From Gemmatimonadota bacterium (GTDB taxonomy: Bacteria; Gemmatimonadota; Gemmatimonadetes; Longimicrobiales; Gaopeijiaceae): a stretch of 39,869 bases of DNA. The notes under the pieces were generated by a model. It saw only the letters and a program-made list of their open reading frames with translations, searched no databases and had not been told where the DNA came from. Made by a program: the position numbers and the translations under genes. The stretch covers positions 1 to 39,869 of the forward strand of contig JAPPNN010000024.1 of assembly GCA_028873815.1 (NCBI GenBank). The letters run 5' to 3'. The first letter of the stretch is position 1. Every line of letters begins with the position of its first letter. This document shows positions 8,644 to 15,643 of this stretch, piece by piece.

Positions 8644-8686
8644 GACCCCCGCCGATTCGCCGTCCCCACCCACAGGATTCCCTCCC

Positions 8687-11600
8687 GTGAACCGCTCTTC
8701 AGTCAAGCCGCTTGCCCTCGCCGCGACCCTTCTGGCCATTGCGCCGCCCGGCGATGATCAAACGATGATCGCCCGCCAGGCGTCGCCGGAGCCCGCCGCC
8801 CACGCCCTGGCCGGCCTCTTGGCCCTCGCCGGCCCGGCCCCCCTCGCCGCCCAACAGGTCACCCTCGACTCCGCCTTCCTCGCCGGCTACTCGTGGCGCA
8901 ACCTCGGGCCCGACCGCGGCGGCCGCTCCATCGCCACCTCCGGCGTCGTCGGCCGCCCGAACGAAGCCTACTTCGGCGCCACCGGCGGCGGGCTCTGGAA
9001 AACCACCAACGGCGGCAACGACTGGTTCCCCGTCACCGACTTCCAGATCAGCTCGGCGTCGATCGGCGCGGTCGCGGTGGCCGAGACCGACCCCGACCTC
9101 GTCTTCATCGGCACCGGCGAGACCTGCATCCGCGGCAACATCCTGCCCGGCGACGGGGTCTACCGGAGCCGCGACGCGGGCGCGACCTGGGAGCACGTCG
9201 GCTTCTCCGAGTCCCACGGCATCTCCACGATCCGCGTCCATCCGACCGATCCGGCCATAGTCTACGTCGCGTCGTTCGGGAAATACGGGGTCCCCAGCGA
9301 GGAGCGCGGCGTCTTCAAGTCCACCGACGGGGGCGACACCTGGACCAAAATCCTCTTCCGCGACGAGCGCACCGGCGCGATCGACATCGCGATCGACCGC
9401 AACAACCCGGACATCCTCTACGCGGCGCTGTGGGAGGCCTTCCGCAAGGAGTACACGATGTCCTCCGGCGGGCCGGGCAGCGGCATGTTCAAATCGGTCG
9501 ACGGCGGGGACACGTGGACCGAGATCACCCGCAACCCCGGCATGCCGGCCGAAGGCGTCGTCGGCAAGATCGGCCTGGCGGTGTCCACCGCGAACTCCAA
9601 CCGCGTCTACGCCCTCTTCGAGCACGACGACGGCGGGCTCTTCCGAAGCGACGACGGGGGCGACACCTGGGAGCTGATCAACGACGAGCGGCGGATCCGG
9701 CAGCGCGCGTTCTACTACACGCACGTGTACGCCGACCATCACGACGAGGACGTCGTCTACGTGCAGAACACGTCGTTCTTCCGCTCGACCGACGGCGGCG
9801 CGACGTACGAAGTCATCAACAACGGCACGCACGGCGACTTCCACGACTTCTGGATCGACCCCGACGACCCCGCGCACGTCGTGGTCGCCAACGACGGCGG
9901 CGGCGCGGTCAGCTTCACCACCGGCAGCGAGTGGACCGACCAGGAGTTTTCCACCGCGCAGTTCTACCACGGCGTCACGACCGCGCACATCCCGTGGCAC
10001 ATCTGCGGCTCGCAGCAGGACAACAGCACGCTCTGCCTGCCGTCCGACTGGAATGCGCAGCGCTTCGAGCAGGCCTGGGCCGCCTCCGCCACGGACAACG
10101 GGGACACCAACGACGGCGCCGACCCCGCCGACGCGGCCGACCGCGACCCCTCTGACGCCCACTACCACGCCGGCGTCCCCACCCGCGCCCGCGCCCCCGC
10201 AATCACCGCAGGCTCCATGGACGTCCACTACCGGGCCGGCGGCGGCGAGCCCGGCTACATCGCGCCCGATCCGAAGGACCTCGACGTCTTCTTCTCGGGC
10301 ACCAACAACGGCCGCTACCTCGACAGGTTCAACCGCCGCCTGGGCACCTCGCGCGAGGTCAATCCCTACCCCTGGTTCTACTCCGGCGAGCCCGCCATCG
10401 ACATGGTCGAGCGCTGGCAATGGACCTTTCCGATCATTTTCTCGCCCGTCGATCCGAATATCCTTTACGCCTCGTCCAACCGGCTCTGGCGCACCACCGA
10501 CGGCGGCACCAACTGGGAGGCGCTGAGCCCCGACCTCACCCGCGCCGACCCCATGACGCTCGGCCACTCCGGCGGCCCCATCACCGGCGACATGAACGGC
10601 CCCGAGGTCTACGCGACCATCTTCTCGGTCGGGCCCGGCAAGCGCGACACCGACATCATCTGGACCGGATCGGACGACGGACTCGTGCACGTCACCACCG
10701 ACGGCGGCGCCAACTGGACCAACGTGACGCCCCCCGACATGCCCGACTTCGGCCGCGTCAGCCTGATCGACGCCTCGTCCTTCAACGATGCCAAAGCCTA
10801 CGTGTCGGCCCGCCGCGCCCTGCTCGACGACTTCCGCCCGCACATCTGGAAAACGCAGGACTTCGGCCAGAGCTGGACCCGGATCACGAACGGCATGCGC
10901 GACGACGCCTACGTCAACTCGATCCGCGAGGACCCCGCCCGCGAGGGGCTTCTCTACGCCGGAACCAACCATGGCGTCTACATCTCGTTCGACGACGGCG
11001 CCTCGTGGCAGGAGCTCAACCCCGGCCTTCCCGACATCCCCATCACCGACGTCATCCCCGAGCACGACGAACTGGCCATGGCCAGCCACGGCCGCGGCTT
11101 CTGGTCGCTCGACAACATCGCCCCGCTGCGCCAGCTCGACGCGACCACGACCCTCCGCGACCTGGTCCTGTTCACCCCGGCCCCGGCGTACCGGTCCGCG
11201 AATGGCGTGGTCCTGTCCTGGTGGGTGGGGGATGGGGGCGGGAGCGCGGCCGATGCCAGGCTGGAAATCATCGACGCGGACGGCGAGGTGGTGCGCACCT
11301 TCGAGCCTGCGGCAGAGGGCGAGGAGCGCGACCGGTGGGCCGGGCCGGCGCTCCCCACCGGGTCCGGACTGCAACGGGTGCGGTGGGATCTGCGCACCGA
11401 CCCCGCCGTGACGTTCCCCGGCATGATCCTGTGGGGCGTGCGCACGATGGCGCCCGCGGTGCCGCCGGGGGTGTACACTGTGCGACTGACGATCGGCGAC
11501 CACGTGAGCCGGTCCCAGGTGGTGGTGCTGCCGCATCCCTGGATCACCGACGTGACGGTCGAGGACCTGCAGGCCCAGTACGAGTTCGGGGTCCGGATCC

Positions 11601-12052
11601 GCGACCAGGTGGATGCGGCGAACTCGGCGGTGATCGCGATCCGCGACGTGAAGGCGCAGCTGGACGAGCGCCTGGCCGCAGCGGACGATGATGAAACGCT
11701 GATCGCGGCGGCGGAGCGCCTGCGGACGGCCGCGTCGGCCGTGGAGGGCGAGATCTACCAGGTGCGGAACCGGTCTAACCAGGACCCGCTGAATTTTCCG
11801 ATCAAGGTGAATAACCGGCTGGCGAATCTGCTGTCGATGTCGGAGCGGGGGGATGGGCGGCCGGGGAGCGGGATGTACGCGGTGTTTGAGATCATGGTGG
11901 AGAGGTTGGGGGGGTTGATTGCGAGGATGGAGGGGGTTTGGGGGGCGGAGTTGGTGGAATTGAATGCCGAGCTGAGGAGGGTGGGGTTGGAGGAGATCTC
12001 GCTGGGTGGGGTGCCGGTGAGTGCGGGGGAGGGGGGATCTGGCGATGCGTGA
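8687..12052 (+). CDS. exported sortilin/BNR-repeat beta-propeller protein
   Basis: A 1121-aa protein of the VPS10/sortilin-like 'glycosyl hydrolase' group found in large numbers in Gemmatimonadota and Bacteroidota. At least ten Asp-box (BNR) repeats are visible: LWKTTNGGNDW, VYRSRDAGATW, VFKSTDGGDTW, MFKSVDGGDTW, LFRSDDGGDTW, FFRSTDGGATY, LWRTTDGGTNW, VHVTTDGGANW, IWKTQDFGQSW and VYISFDDGASW. These form one or two large beta-propellers, followed by an Ig-like region (about residues 840-950) and a helical C-terminal region. The start is taken as GTG 8687 because its leader matches that of the 7187 gene; an ATG at 8765 is an alternative and gives a signal-like start ending GPAPLAAQ. Substrate unknown; secretion is inferred. 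Confidence 0.8.
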   Translation: MNRSSVKPLALAATLLAIAPPGDDQTMIARQASPEPAAHALAGLLALAGPAPLAAQQVTLDSAFLAGYSWRNLGPDRGGRSIATSGVVGRPNEAYFGATGGGLWKTTNGGNDWFPVTDFQISSASIGAVAVAETDPDLVFIGTGETCIRGNILPGDGVYRSRDAGATWEHVGFSESHGISTIRVHPTDPAIVYVASFGKYGVPSEERGVFKSTDGGDTWTKILFRDERTGAIDIAIDRNNPDILYAALWEAFRKEYTMSSGGPGSGMFKSVDGGDTWTEITRNPGMPAEGVVGKIGLAVSTANSNRVYALFEHDDGGLFRSDDGGDTWELINDERRIRQRAFYYTHVYADHHDEDVVYVQNTSFFRSTDGGATYEVINNGTHGDFHDFWIDPDDPAHVVVANDGGGAVSFTTGSEWTDQEFSTAQFYHGVTTAHIPWHICGSQQDNSTLCLPSDWNAQRFEQAWAASATDNGDTNDGADPADAADRDPSDAHYHAGVPTRARAPAITAGSMDVHYRAGGGEPGYIAPDPKDLDVFFSGTNNGRYLDRFNRRLGTSREVNPYPWFYSGEPAIDMVERWQWTFPIIFSPVDPNILYASSNRLWRTTDGGTNWEALSPDLTRADPMTLGHSGGPITGDMNGPEVYATIFSVGPGKRDTDIIWTGSDDGLVHVTTDGGANWTNVTPPDMPDFGRVSLIDASSFNDAKAYVSARRALLDDFRPHIWKTQDFGQSWTRITNGMRDDAYVNSIREDPAREGLLYAGTNHGVYISFDDGASWQELNPGLPDIPITDVIPEHDELAMASHGRGFWSLDNIAPLRQLDATTTLRDLVLFTPAPAYRSANGVVLSWWVGDGGGSAADARLEIIDADGEVVRTFEPAAEGEERDRWAGPALPTGSGLQRVRWDLRTDPAVTFPGMILWGVRTMAPAVPPGVYTVRLTIGDHVSRSQVVVLPHPWITDVTVEDLQAQYEFGVRIRDQVDAANSAVIAIRDVKAQLDERLAAADDDETLIAAAERLRTAASAVEGEIYQVRNRSNQDPLNFPIKVNNRLANLLSMSERGDGRPGSGMYAVFEIMVERLGGLIARMEGVWGAELVELNAELRRVGLEEISLGGVPVSAGEGGSGDA

Positions 12053-12158
12053 GGTGAGTGCCGTGCTGAGGGAGTTGGGGGAAGTGAATGAGGTGCTGCG
12101 CGATCTCGGAATGGAGGAGATCGTGGCGGATGAGGTGGTGGTGAGGGTGGTGTCGTGA
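12045..12158 (+). CDS. 37-aa ORF resembling the tail of the upstream protein
   Basis: ATG 12045 overlaps the end of the sortilin/BNR gene by 8 bases. It reads MREVSAVLRELGEVNEVL then RDLGMEEIVADEVVVRVVS. The stretch LRELGEVNEVLRDLGMEEI closely echoes the upstream C-terminus (AELVELNAELRRVGLEEI), as if the last segment had been duplicated in another frame. Its expression is doubtful; it may only be a duplicated gene end. Confidence 0.3.
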   Translation: MREVSAVLRELGEVNEVLRDLGMEEIVADEVVVRVVS

Positions 12159-12335
12159 GGGGGGCTGTTGGCGATTGGGTTGGGGACCCATATGCGACGC
12201 TAGAGTGGAGTACCGGACCCGGGGTTTACAGATTCTTGCCTACATCAACGTACTCTGCAGCAGGGATTATATACTTGGCTAGACATACCCCGCCACTTCC
12301 GCGACCATTTGGACGGTGTGACAGCCCGGGAAAAC

Positions 12336-12380
12336 GTGGTGAAAGCGTGGAGATCTGTGGGACAATGTGGTATTATGTGG
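12336..12380 (+). promoter_or_regulatory. helically phased GTGG repeats with promoter, R-M operon
   Basis: GTGG starts at 12336, 12347, 12357, 12367 and 12377: four of the five intervals between and around these copies keep an exact or near-exact 10-base period, so all copies face the same side of the helix. Among them lie TGGAGA (12348-12353) and TATTAT (12371-12376), 17 bases apart, a plausible -35/-10 pair, placing transcription start about 55 bases before the first ORF of the restriction-modification operon. A repeat cluster over the promoter is the expected place for control of such an operon. No separate controller gene with a helix-turn-helix was recognised. Confidence 0.5.
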
Positions 12381-12436
12381 GGTCTACCTCGTAGTACACA
12401 ACGACCTGACACTCACCCCACCACGAGGTTGGCGAG

Positions 12437-12595
12437 ATGACGCGCACCGAGAAGCGACCCCCTCCCAGTGGTGCGGTCTCGACGAAGCGCCCACCACTCC
12501 ACACTGCCACCCCTGAAGCCTTGGCCAAGGCGCTGCTCCGGCCCATCCAGCCCCCTGATCCGTCGTTGCGGAAGTCCGTGCAGCGAGAGGATTAG
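12437..12595 (+). CDS. 52-aa leader protein of restriction-modification operon
   Basis: ATG 12437 has GAGG 8 bases upstream. The product is short, basic and Pro-rich (MTRTEKRPPPSGAVSTKRPP ... ALAKALLRPIQPPDPSLRK). The stop lies 3 bases before the GTG of the endonuclease gene, so the reading frame seems built into the operon. It has no helix-turn-helix, so it is not an ordinary controller protein. It could be an inhibitor or partner of the nuclease, or a translated leader. Not recognised. Confidence 0.5.
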   Translation: MTRTEKRPPPSGAVSTKRPPLHTATPEALAKALLRPIQPPDPSLRKSVQRED

Positions 12596-12598
12596 GCG

Positions 12599-13213
12599 GT
12601 GGCAACCGCCACACTTCAGGAGGCTGTCGATGTCCTCTACCGTATCGCCGTGACGGAGGGCAAGTATACTTCGCCCAAGCGGCTTGATGGACTGGCCAGC
12701 CTCTGCATTTCTGAACTCGGAAGGCGCGGACTTCGCGGAGCGGTTGCTGACGTAGACATGCCGGGAGGCGGGCGGCAGAAGAATTGGGATGTAGCTTGGG
12801 AGTTGGGCGACAAGTTCCGGCTGGGCATCTCCCTCAAATCGCTCCTGCGGAATATCCCGGGAACCGTTCCGAACCGAGTCGACGACATGATCGGCGAGGT
12901 TACGAACGCGCAGATGTACTCGCCCGAGATCGTTACGGGGTACATCATGATATTCGATTCATCCCAGGACGCGCACAGCAAGAAGCATGGCGGCTCGTGG
13001 GAAGAACTGCTGAGGCGTCGTCTCGGTCGGGTCACGGACCGCCGAGCTCCTTCTTGGGGCATGGGAATGATCGAGGCCCTACTCGTCGTCTCGGTTGATT
13101 TTTCGAGCGGACCCAGAATTGTGACTGGCGAGGATGAGGTTGCTCCATTCTTCGACCGACTCGTCGCCGATGTTTGTGAACGCAATCCGGCACTGAAGGG
13201 GTTGGGCGTATGA
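12599..13213 (+). CDS. probable type II restriction endonuclease
   Basis: 204 aa, immediately before and overlapping a DNA methyltransferase gene (ATGA, 4 bases), the standard R-M arrangement. A PD-(D/E)xK-like core is suggested by NWDVAWE (Asp64) followed by a strand with GISLKS (Lys80), and the conserved-looking run RNIPGTVPNRVDDMIGE after it. I recall similar LKS..RN..GTVPNR proteins next to methyltransferases, but have no specific name. The start is GTG 12599. Recognition sequence cannot be read from the protein. The family assignment rests on context and a weak motif. Confidence 0.62.
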   Translation: MATATLQEAVDVLYRIAVTEGKYTSPKRLDGLASLCISELGRRGLRGAVADVDMPGGGRQKNWDVAWELGDKFRLGISLKSLLRNIPGTVPNRVDDMIGEVTNAQMYSPEIVTGYIMIFDSSQDAHSKKHGGSWEELLRRRLGRVTDRRAPSWGMGMIEALLVVSVDFSSGPRIVTGEDEVAPFFDRLVADVCERNPALKGLGV

Positions 13214-14160
13214 CCCCGGCTACGTTGGAGCGAATCGTGCGGGAGCATCTGCCGGACCTGACGCTCTCGGACGCTTCTCTGAAGACTGCCCTCCCCAGTA
13301 TGGCAAGAAGCACGGAAGAGTCGTCAAAGGTGGCAGCGGCAGTCCATGACGTGGTGTCCGAACACAAGGTCCTGCAAGGTGACGCCCGCGACCTTTCCTT
13401 GCTTCCGAACCAGTCGGTTCATCTCATCGTGACCTCTCCGCCGTACTGGACACTAAAGCGGTACAACGACACCGCGGACCAATTGGGGGCGATCGGGGAC
13501 TATGACCAGTTCGTCTCTGAACTCGCCCGGTGCTGGAAAGAGTGCCACCGCATCTTGGTTCCCGGTGGGCGGCTCGTCATTGTAGTCGGCGACGTATGCC
13601 TGTCGAGGCGTCGTTACGGCCGGCATGTCGTCATGCCGCTACACGCGAGCATCCAGGAATCATGCCGCCAGCTAGGGTTCGACAATCTGGCCCCCATCAT
13701 CTGGCACAAGATCGCAAACGCCACATATGAAGCCGGTGGGGGCGGCTTCTTCGGAAAGCCCTACGAACCGAACGCGATAATCAAGAACGACATCGAGTTC
13801 ATCCTGATGCAGCGAAAGCCTGGAGGTTATCGTCGCCCATCGGCGGCAGCACGAACGCTGAGCCTAATTTCCGCTGAGGATCACCGGAAATGGTTCCGGC
13901 AGGTTTGGACGATTCCAGGCGCGTCCACCCGCAGTCACCCGGCGCCCTATCCTTTGGAACTCGCGCTCCGCCTGATTCAGATGTTCTCGTTCGTGGGCGA
14001 CACGGTACTTGATCCGTTCCTCGGGACCGGAACTACCACGATAGCTGCAATGCGGACCGGCAGAAGTAGCGTGGGCGTGGAGATCGACCCCGAGTATGTG
14101 CAGTTGGCTCGTCGCCGCATTGCGGACCGGCAACTGCATTTGGGGGTACCCCGGCGATGA
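13210..14160 (+). CDS. site-specific DNA methyltransferase (beta class, N4-C or N6-A)
   Basis: Transfers a methyl group from S-adenosylmethionine to an exocyclic amino group in a specific DNA site, protecting it from the partner nuclease. Motif IV is TSPPYW (residues 75-80) and motif I is DPFLGTGTT (about 267-275), with GVEIDPEYVQLARRRI after it. Motif IV before motif I is the beta order; SPPY rather than DPPY favours N4-cytosine, without ruling out N6-adenine. The 60-residue N-terminal extension has no recognised domain. It overlaps the nuclease gene by four bases, indicating translational coupling. Confidence 0.9.
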   Translation: MTPATLERIVREHLPDLTLSDASLKTALPSMARSTEESSKVAAAVHDVVSEHKVLQGDARDLSLLPNQSVHLIVTSPPYWTLKRYNDTADQLGAIGDYDQFVSELARCWKECHRILVPGGRLVIVVGDVCLSRRRYGRHVVMPLHASIQESCRQLGFDNLAPIIWHKIANATYEAGGGGFFGKPYEPNAIIKNDIEFILMQRKPGGYRRPSAAARTLSLISAEDHRKWFRQVWTIPGASTRSHPAPYPLELALRLIQMFSFVGDTVLDPFLGTGTTTIAAMRTGRSSVGVEIDPEYVQLARRRIADRQLHLGVPRR

Positions 14161-14290
14161 CTCTCACTGCGAATGAGCGCCGGGGCGTTCCGGCCGTACC
14201 GCCGGTTCTGATTGGGGTCGCGCCGTGACCCCGTCCTGCAACGCTGATGACTCTGTGATCGTCATGAGTATATACAGAGGTCGCGGGGGT

Positions 14291-14319
14291 TTGACGAGAT
14301 GACTCACCCCGCTTACGAT
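14291..14319 (+). promoter_or_regulatory. promoter of the Panacea toxin-antitoxin operon
   Basis: TTGACG (14291-14296) and TACGAT (14314-14319) are exactly 17 bases apart. The ATG is 27 bases after the -10 box. Just upstream, at about 14248-14268, GATGAC...GTCATG forms an interrupted inverted repeat that could be an operator. Confidence 0.6.
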
Positions 14320-14345
14320 GGGTTCCCCCCGAACGGAGACGAACG

Positions 14346-14840
14346 ATGAACACAGCCAAAGCAGAACCCACGGCGGTGGACACCGGCGTGCCCGCTCAGG
14401 TGGTGGCAGAGCATATTCGGTGGCTGAGAACGGAAGAGGGAGAACCGACCACTCCTCTCCACCTCGTGAAGCTGGTTTACATCGCTCATGGATGGACGCT
14501 GGGGCTCTACGGGGAACCGCTGATTCGGGAAGCCGTCGAAGCGTGGAAATATGGCCCAGTGATTCCCGCAGTCTACCATCGATATAAGCCATTTGGAGGG
14601 TTTCACATAAACCTCCCCACCAAATCTCGAAAAGGAGACATGAGCGAGGACCACCAGGAACTGGTAGACCTCGTGGAACAGGGGTATCGCCGTTTCACCG
14701 CCGTCCAGCTTTCTGCCATGACTCACCAGGAGGGCAGCCCTTGGGATATCACGGTCAAGAAACACGGTCTTACCAACGCTGTGATCCCCACTTCTCTCAT
14801 TAGGGAACACTACTCCTCGATGTTGCCTTCCAGTAAGTAA
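14346..14840 (+). CDS. panA: Panacea-domain (SocA/DUF4065) antitoxin
   Basis: The core reads TTPLHLVKLVYIAHGWTLGL, then EPLIREAVEAWKYGPVIP and later SAMTHQEGSPWD, which are the signature parts of the Panacea domain (KLxYiahgw...plf.e.ieAWkyGPVvp...lt H....pW). Panacea proteins are promiscuous antitoxins that neutralise very different toxin partners, usually encoded next door. The start ATG 14346 has GGAG about 7 bases upstream. The next gene begins at the first base after the stop. The 'panA' label is by family and context. Confidence 0.88.
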   Translation: MNTAKAEPTAVDTGVPAQVVAEHIRWLRTEEGEPTTPLHLVKLVYIAHGWTLGLYGEPLIREAVEAWKYGPVIPAVYHRYKPFGGFHINLPTKSRKGDMSEDHQELVDLVEQGYRRFTAVQLSAMTHQEGSPWDITVKKHGLTNAVIPTSLIREHYSSMLPSSK

Positions 14841-15170
14841 GTGGCCAACAAAGCGGAGTTGATCCGAGCCCTCAAGGCGCAAGTAGAGGCGCTAGAAGAG
14901 GAGTTGGAAACCGACCGAGCGGAGGAGGAAGAGCAGGGGTTCTCGGGTGAGGCTCTGAAATTGTACCGAGAGCACGGGGAATTGACCGGTAATGTGAAAG
15001 AACTGAAGGAAAGGCTTGGTGATTTACCAACCAAGTCGTGGGTTTGGCGGTTGCTTCTAGCGGTCGCTGTCGTCGGGATTCTAGCTTTGGGGGCCGCAGC
15101 CAACTGGCTCAGAGTGATTCTAGATCTGGTGGGAGGTGCCCCTACCCCGCCACCCGGGACCGGCCTGTAG
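14841..15170 (+). CDS. panT: coiled-coil, single-TM protein; candidate PanT toxin
   Basis: GTG directly follows the stop of the Panacea gene with no ribosome site of its own, so its translation depends on the antitoxin gene. Residues 1-62 are strongly charged and helical (AELIRALKAQVEALEEELET ... NVKELKERLGDL), a likely coiled coil. A single transmembrane helix follows at about 68-86 (WRLLLAVAVVGILALGAAA), then an amphipathic stretch NWLRVILDLVGG and a Pro-rich end. Membrane-active small proteins are among the known partners of Panacea antitoxins, so the inferred role is a toxin acting at the inner membrane. No sequence family recognised. Confidence 0.6.
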   Translation: MANKAELIRALKAQVEALEEELETDRAEEEEQGFSGEALKLYREHGELTGNVKELKERLGDLPTKSWVWRLLLAVAVVGILALGAAANWLRVILDLVGGAPTPPPGTGL

Positions 15171-15175
15171 GCCGG
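15160..15175. terminator. hairpin between convergent genes
   Basis: CCGGCC (15160-15165), loop TGTA, GGCCGG (15170-15175): a perfect 6-bp G+C stem lying on the stop codon of the plus-strand gene and two bases from the stop of the minus-strand gene. The placement suits a two-way terminator, but no T-run follows on either strand. Confidence 0.5.
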
Positions 15176-15176
15176 A

Positions 15177-15479
15177 TCAGGTAACGCGGCTTCGTTTCTG
15201 GAACGGGTAGAGGGTGCGGGCGGTCTCCAGCAGGTCGCAGCCATCCAGACAGCGCACGTCCAGCGGCTTCGTGTGGGCCGTTTTGGTCGAGCCGCTGAGG
15301 TAGCCGTCAGGGCCGCGTAGGATACGCAGACGGCCCTCGCCGCGACAGCACGGGCATGGTCCCCGCCACTCGTAACGGCCCACCTTGGCCATCGTCCAGC
15401 CGCCGCGCGCCCGCGCCTTCAGCCAGACTTCGGCGGGTTCGTGCTCGGCCCAACCCGAAGGGGGTTCCCGCACCCTCAC
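15177..15479 (-). CDS. small zinc-finger protein, primase-like Cys motif
   Basis: The 100-aa product has two Cys pairs, WRGPCPCCRGEGRL and VRCLDGCDLLETART, spaced like the CHC2-type zinc finger at the start of DNA primases (GPCPxC...xCxxGC), but no primase catalytic domain follows. GTG 15479 overlaps the stop of the small TM gene (GTGA), which in turn overlaps the transposase gene. It is therefore the third gene of a transposase-led unit. It could be a passenger gene of the element or a domesticated fragment of a phage or plasmid primase. Confidence 0.6.
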   Translation of the reverse strand: MRVREPPSGWAEHEPAEVWLKARARGGWTMAKVGRYEWRGPCPCCRGEGRLRILRGPDGYLSGSTKTAHTKPLDVRCLDGCDLLETARTLYPFQKRSRVT

Positions 15480-15643
15480 TGCTCGTCGTCGGGCAGGAAC
15501 GGGGGCACGTCGGACAGATCGAGTTTCGGAAGTGCGGCCTCGCGGTCCCGTTTGGCTTGATTCGCGGCCCGGGTCAACACGATGAGGCCCACAATGCCGA
15601 CAACGACCGCGCCGAGTTGAAGCAGACCCGAGATGACGTTCAT
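15476..15643 (-). CDS. 55-aa single-TM protein
   Basis: The ATG at 15643 overlaps the transposase stop (ATGA, 3-4 bases) and the frame ends at 15476, overlapping the next gene. The product has one hydrophobic helix (residues 4-24, ISGLLQLGAVVVGIVGLIVL), a basic stretch (RAANQAKRDREA) and a short acidic tail (DLSDVPPFLPDDEQ). The length, topology and tight overlaps on both sides argue that it is real. Function unknown. Confidence 0.62.
   Translation of the reverse strand: MNVISGLLQLGAVVVGIVGLIVLTRAANQAKRDREAALPKLDLSDVPPFLPDDEQ

Noticed and set aside
8699..11536. A 945-codon open frame opposite the BNR-repeat gene
   Set aside because: The plus-strand gene has ten Asp-box repeats; the opposite frame is Val/Gly/Arg-rich, low complexity, and an expected shadow in GC-rich DNA.
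12155..12394. A 79-codon frame before the R-M operon
   Set aside because: No ribosome site or known motif, and it runs through the putative promoter and GTGG array.
14157..14228. A 23-codon ORF overlapping the methyltransferase stop
   Set aside because: Very short, no following partner, and composition like the non-coding spacer.
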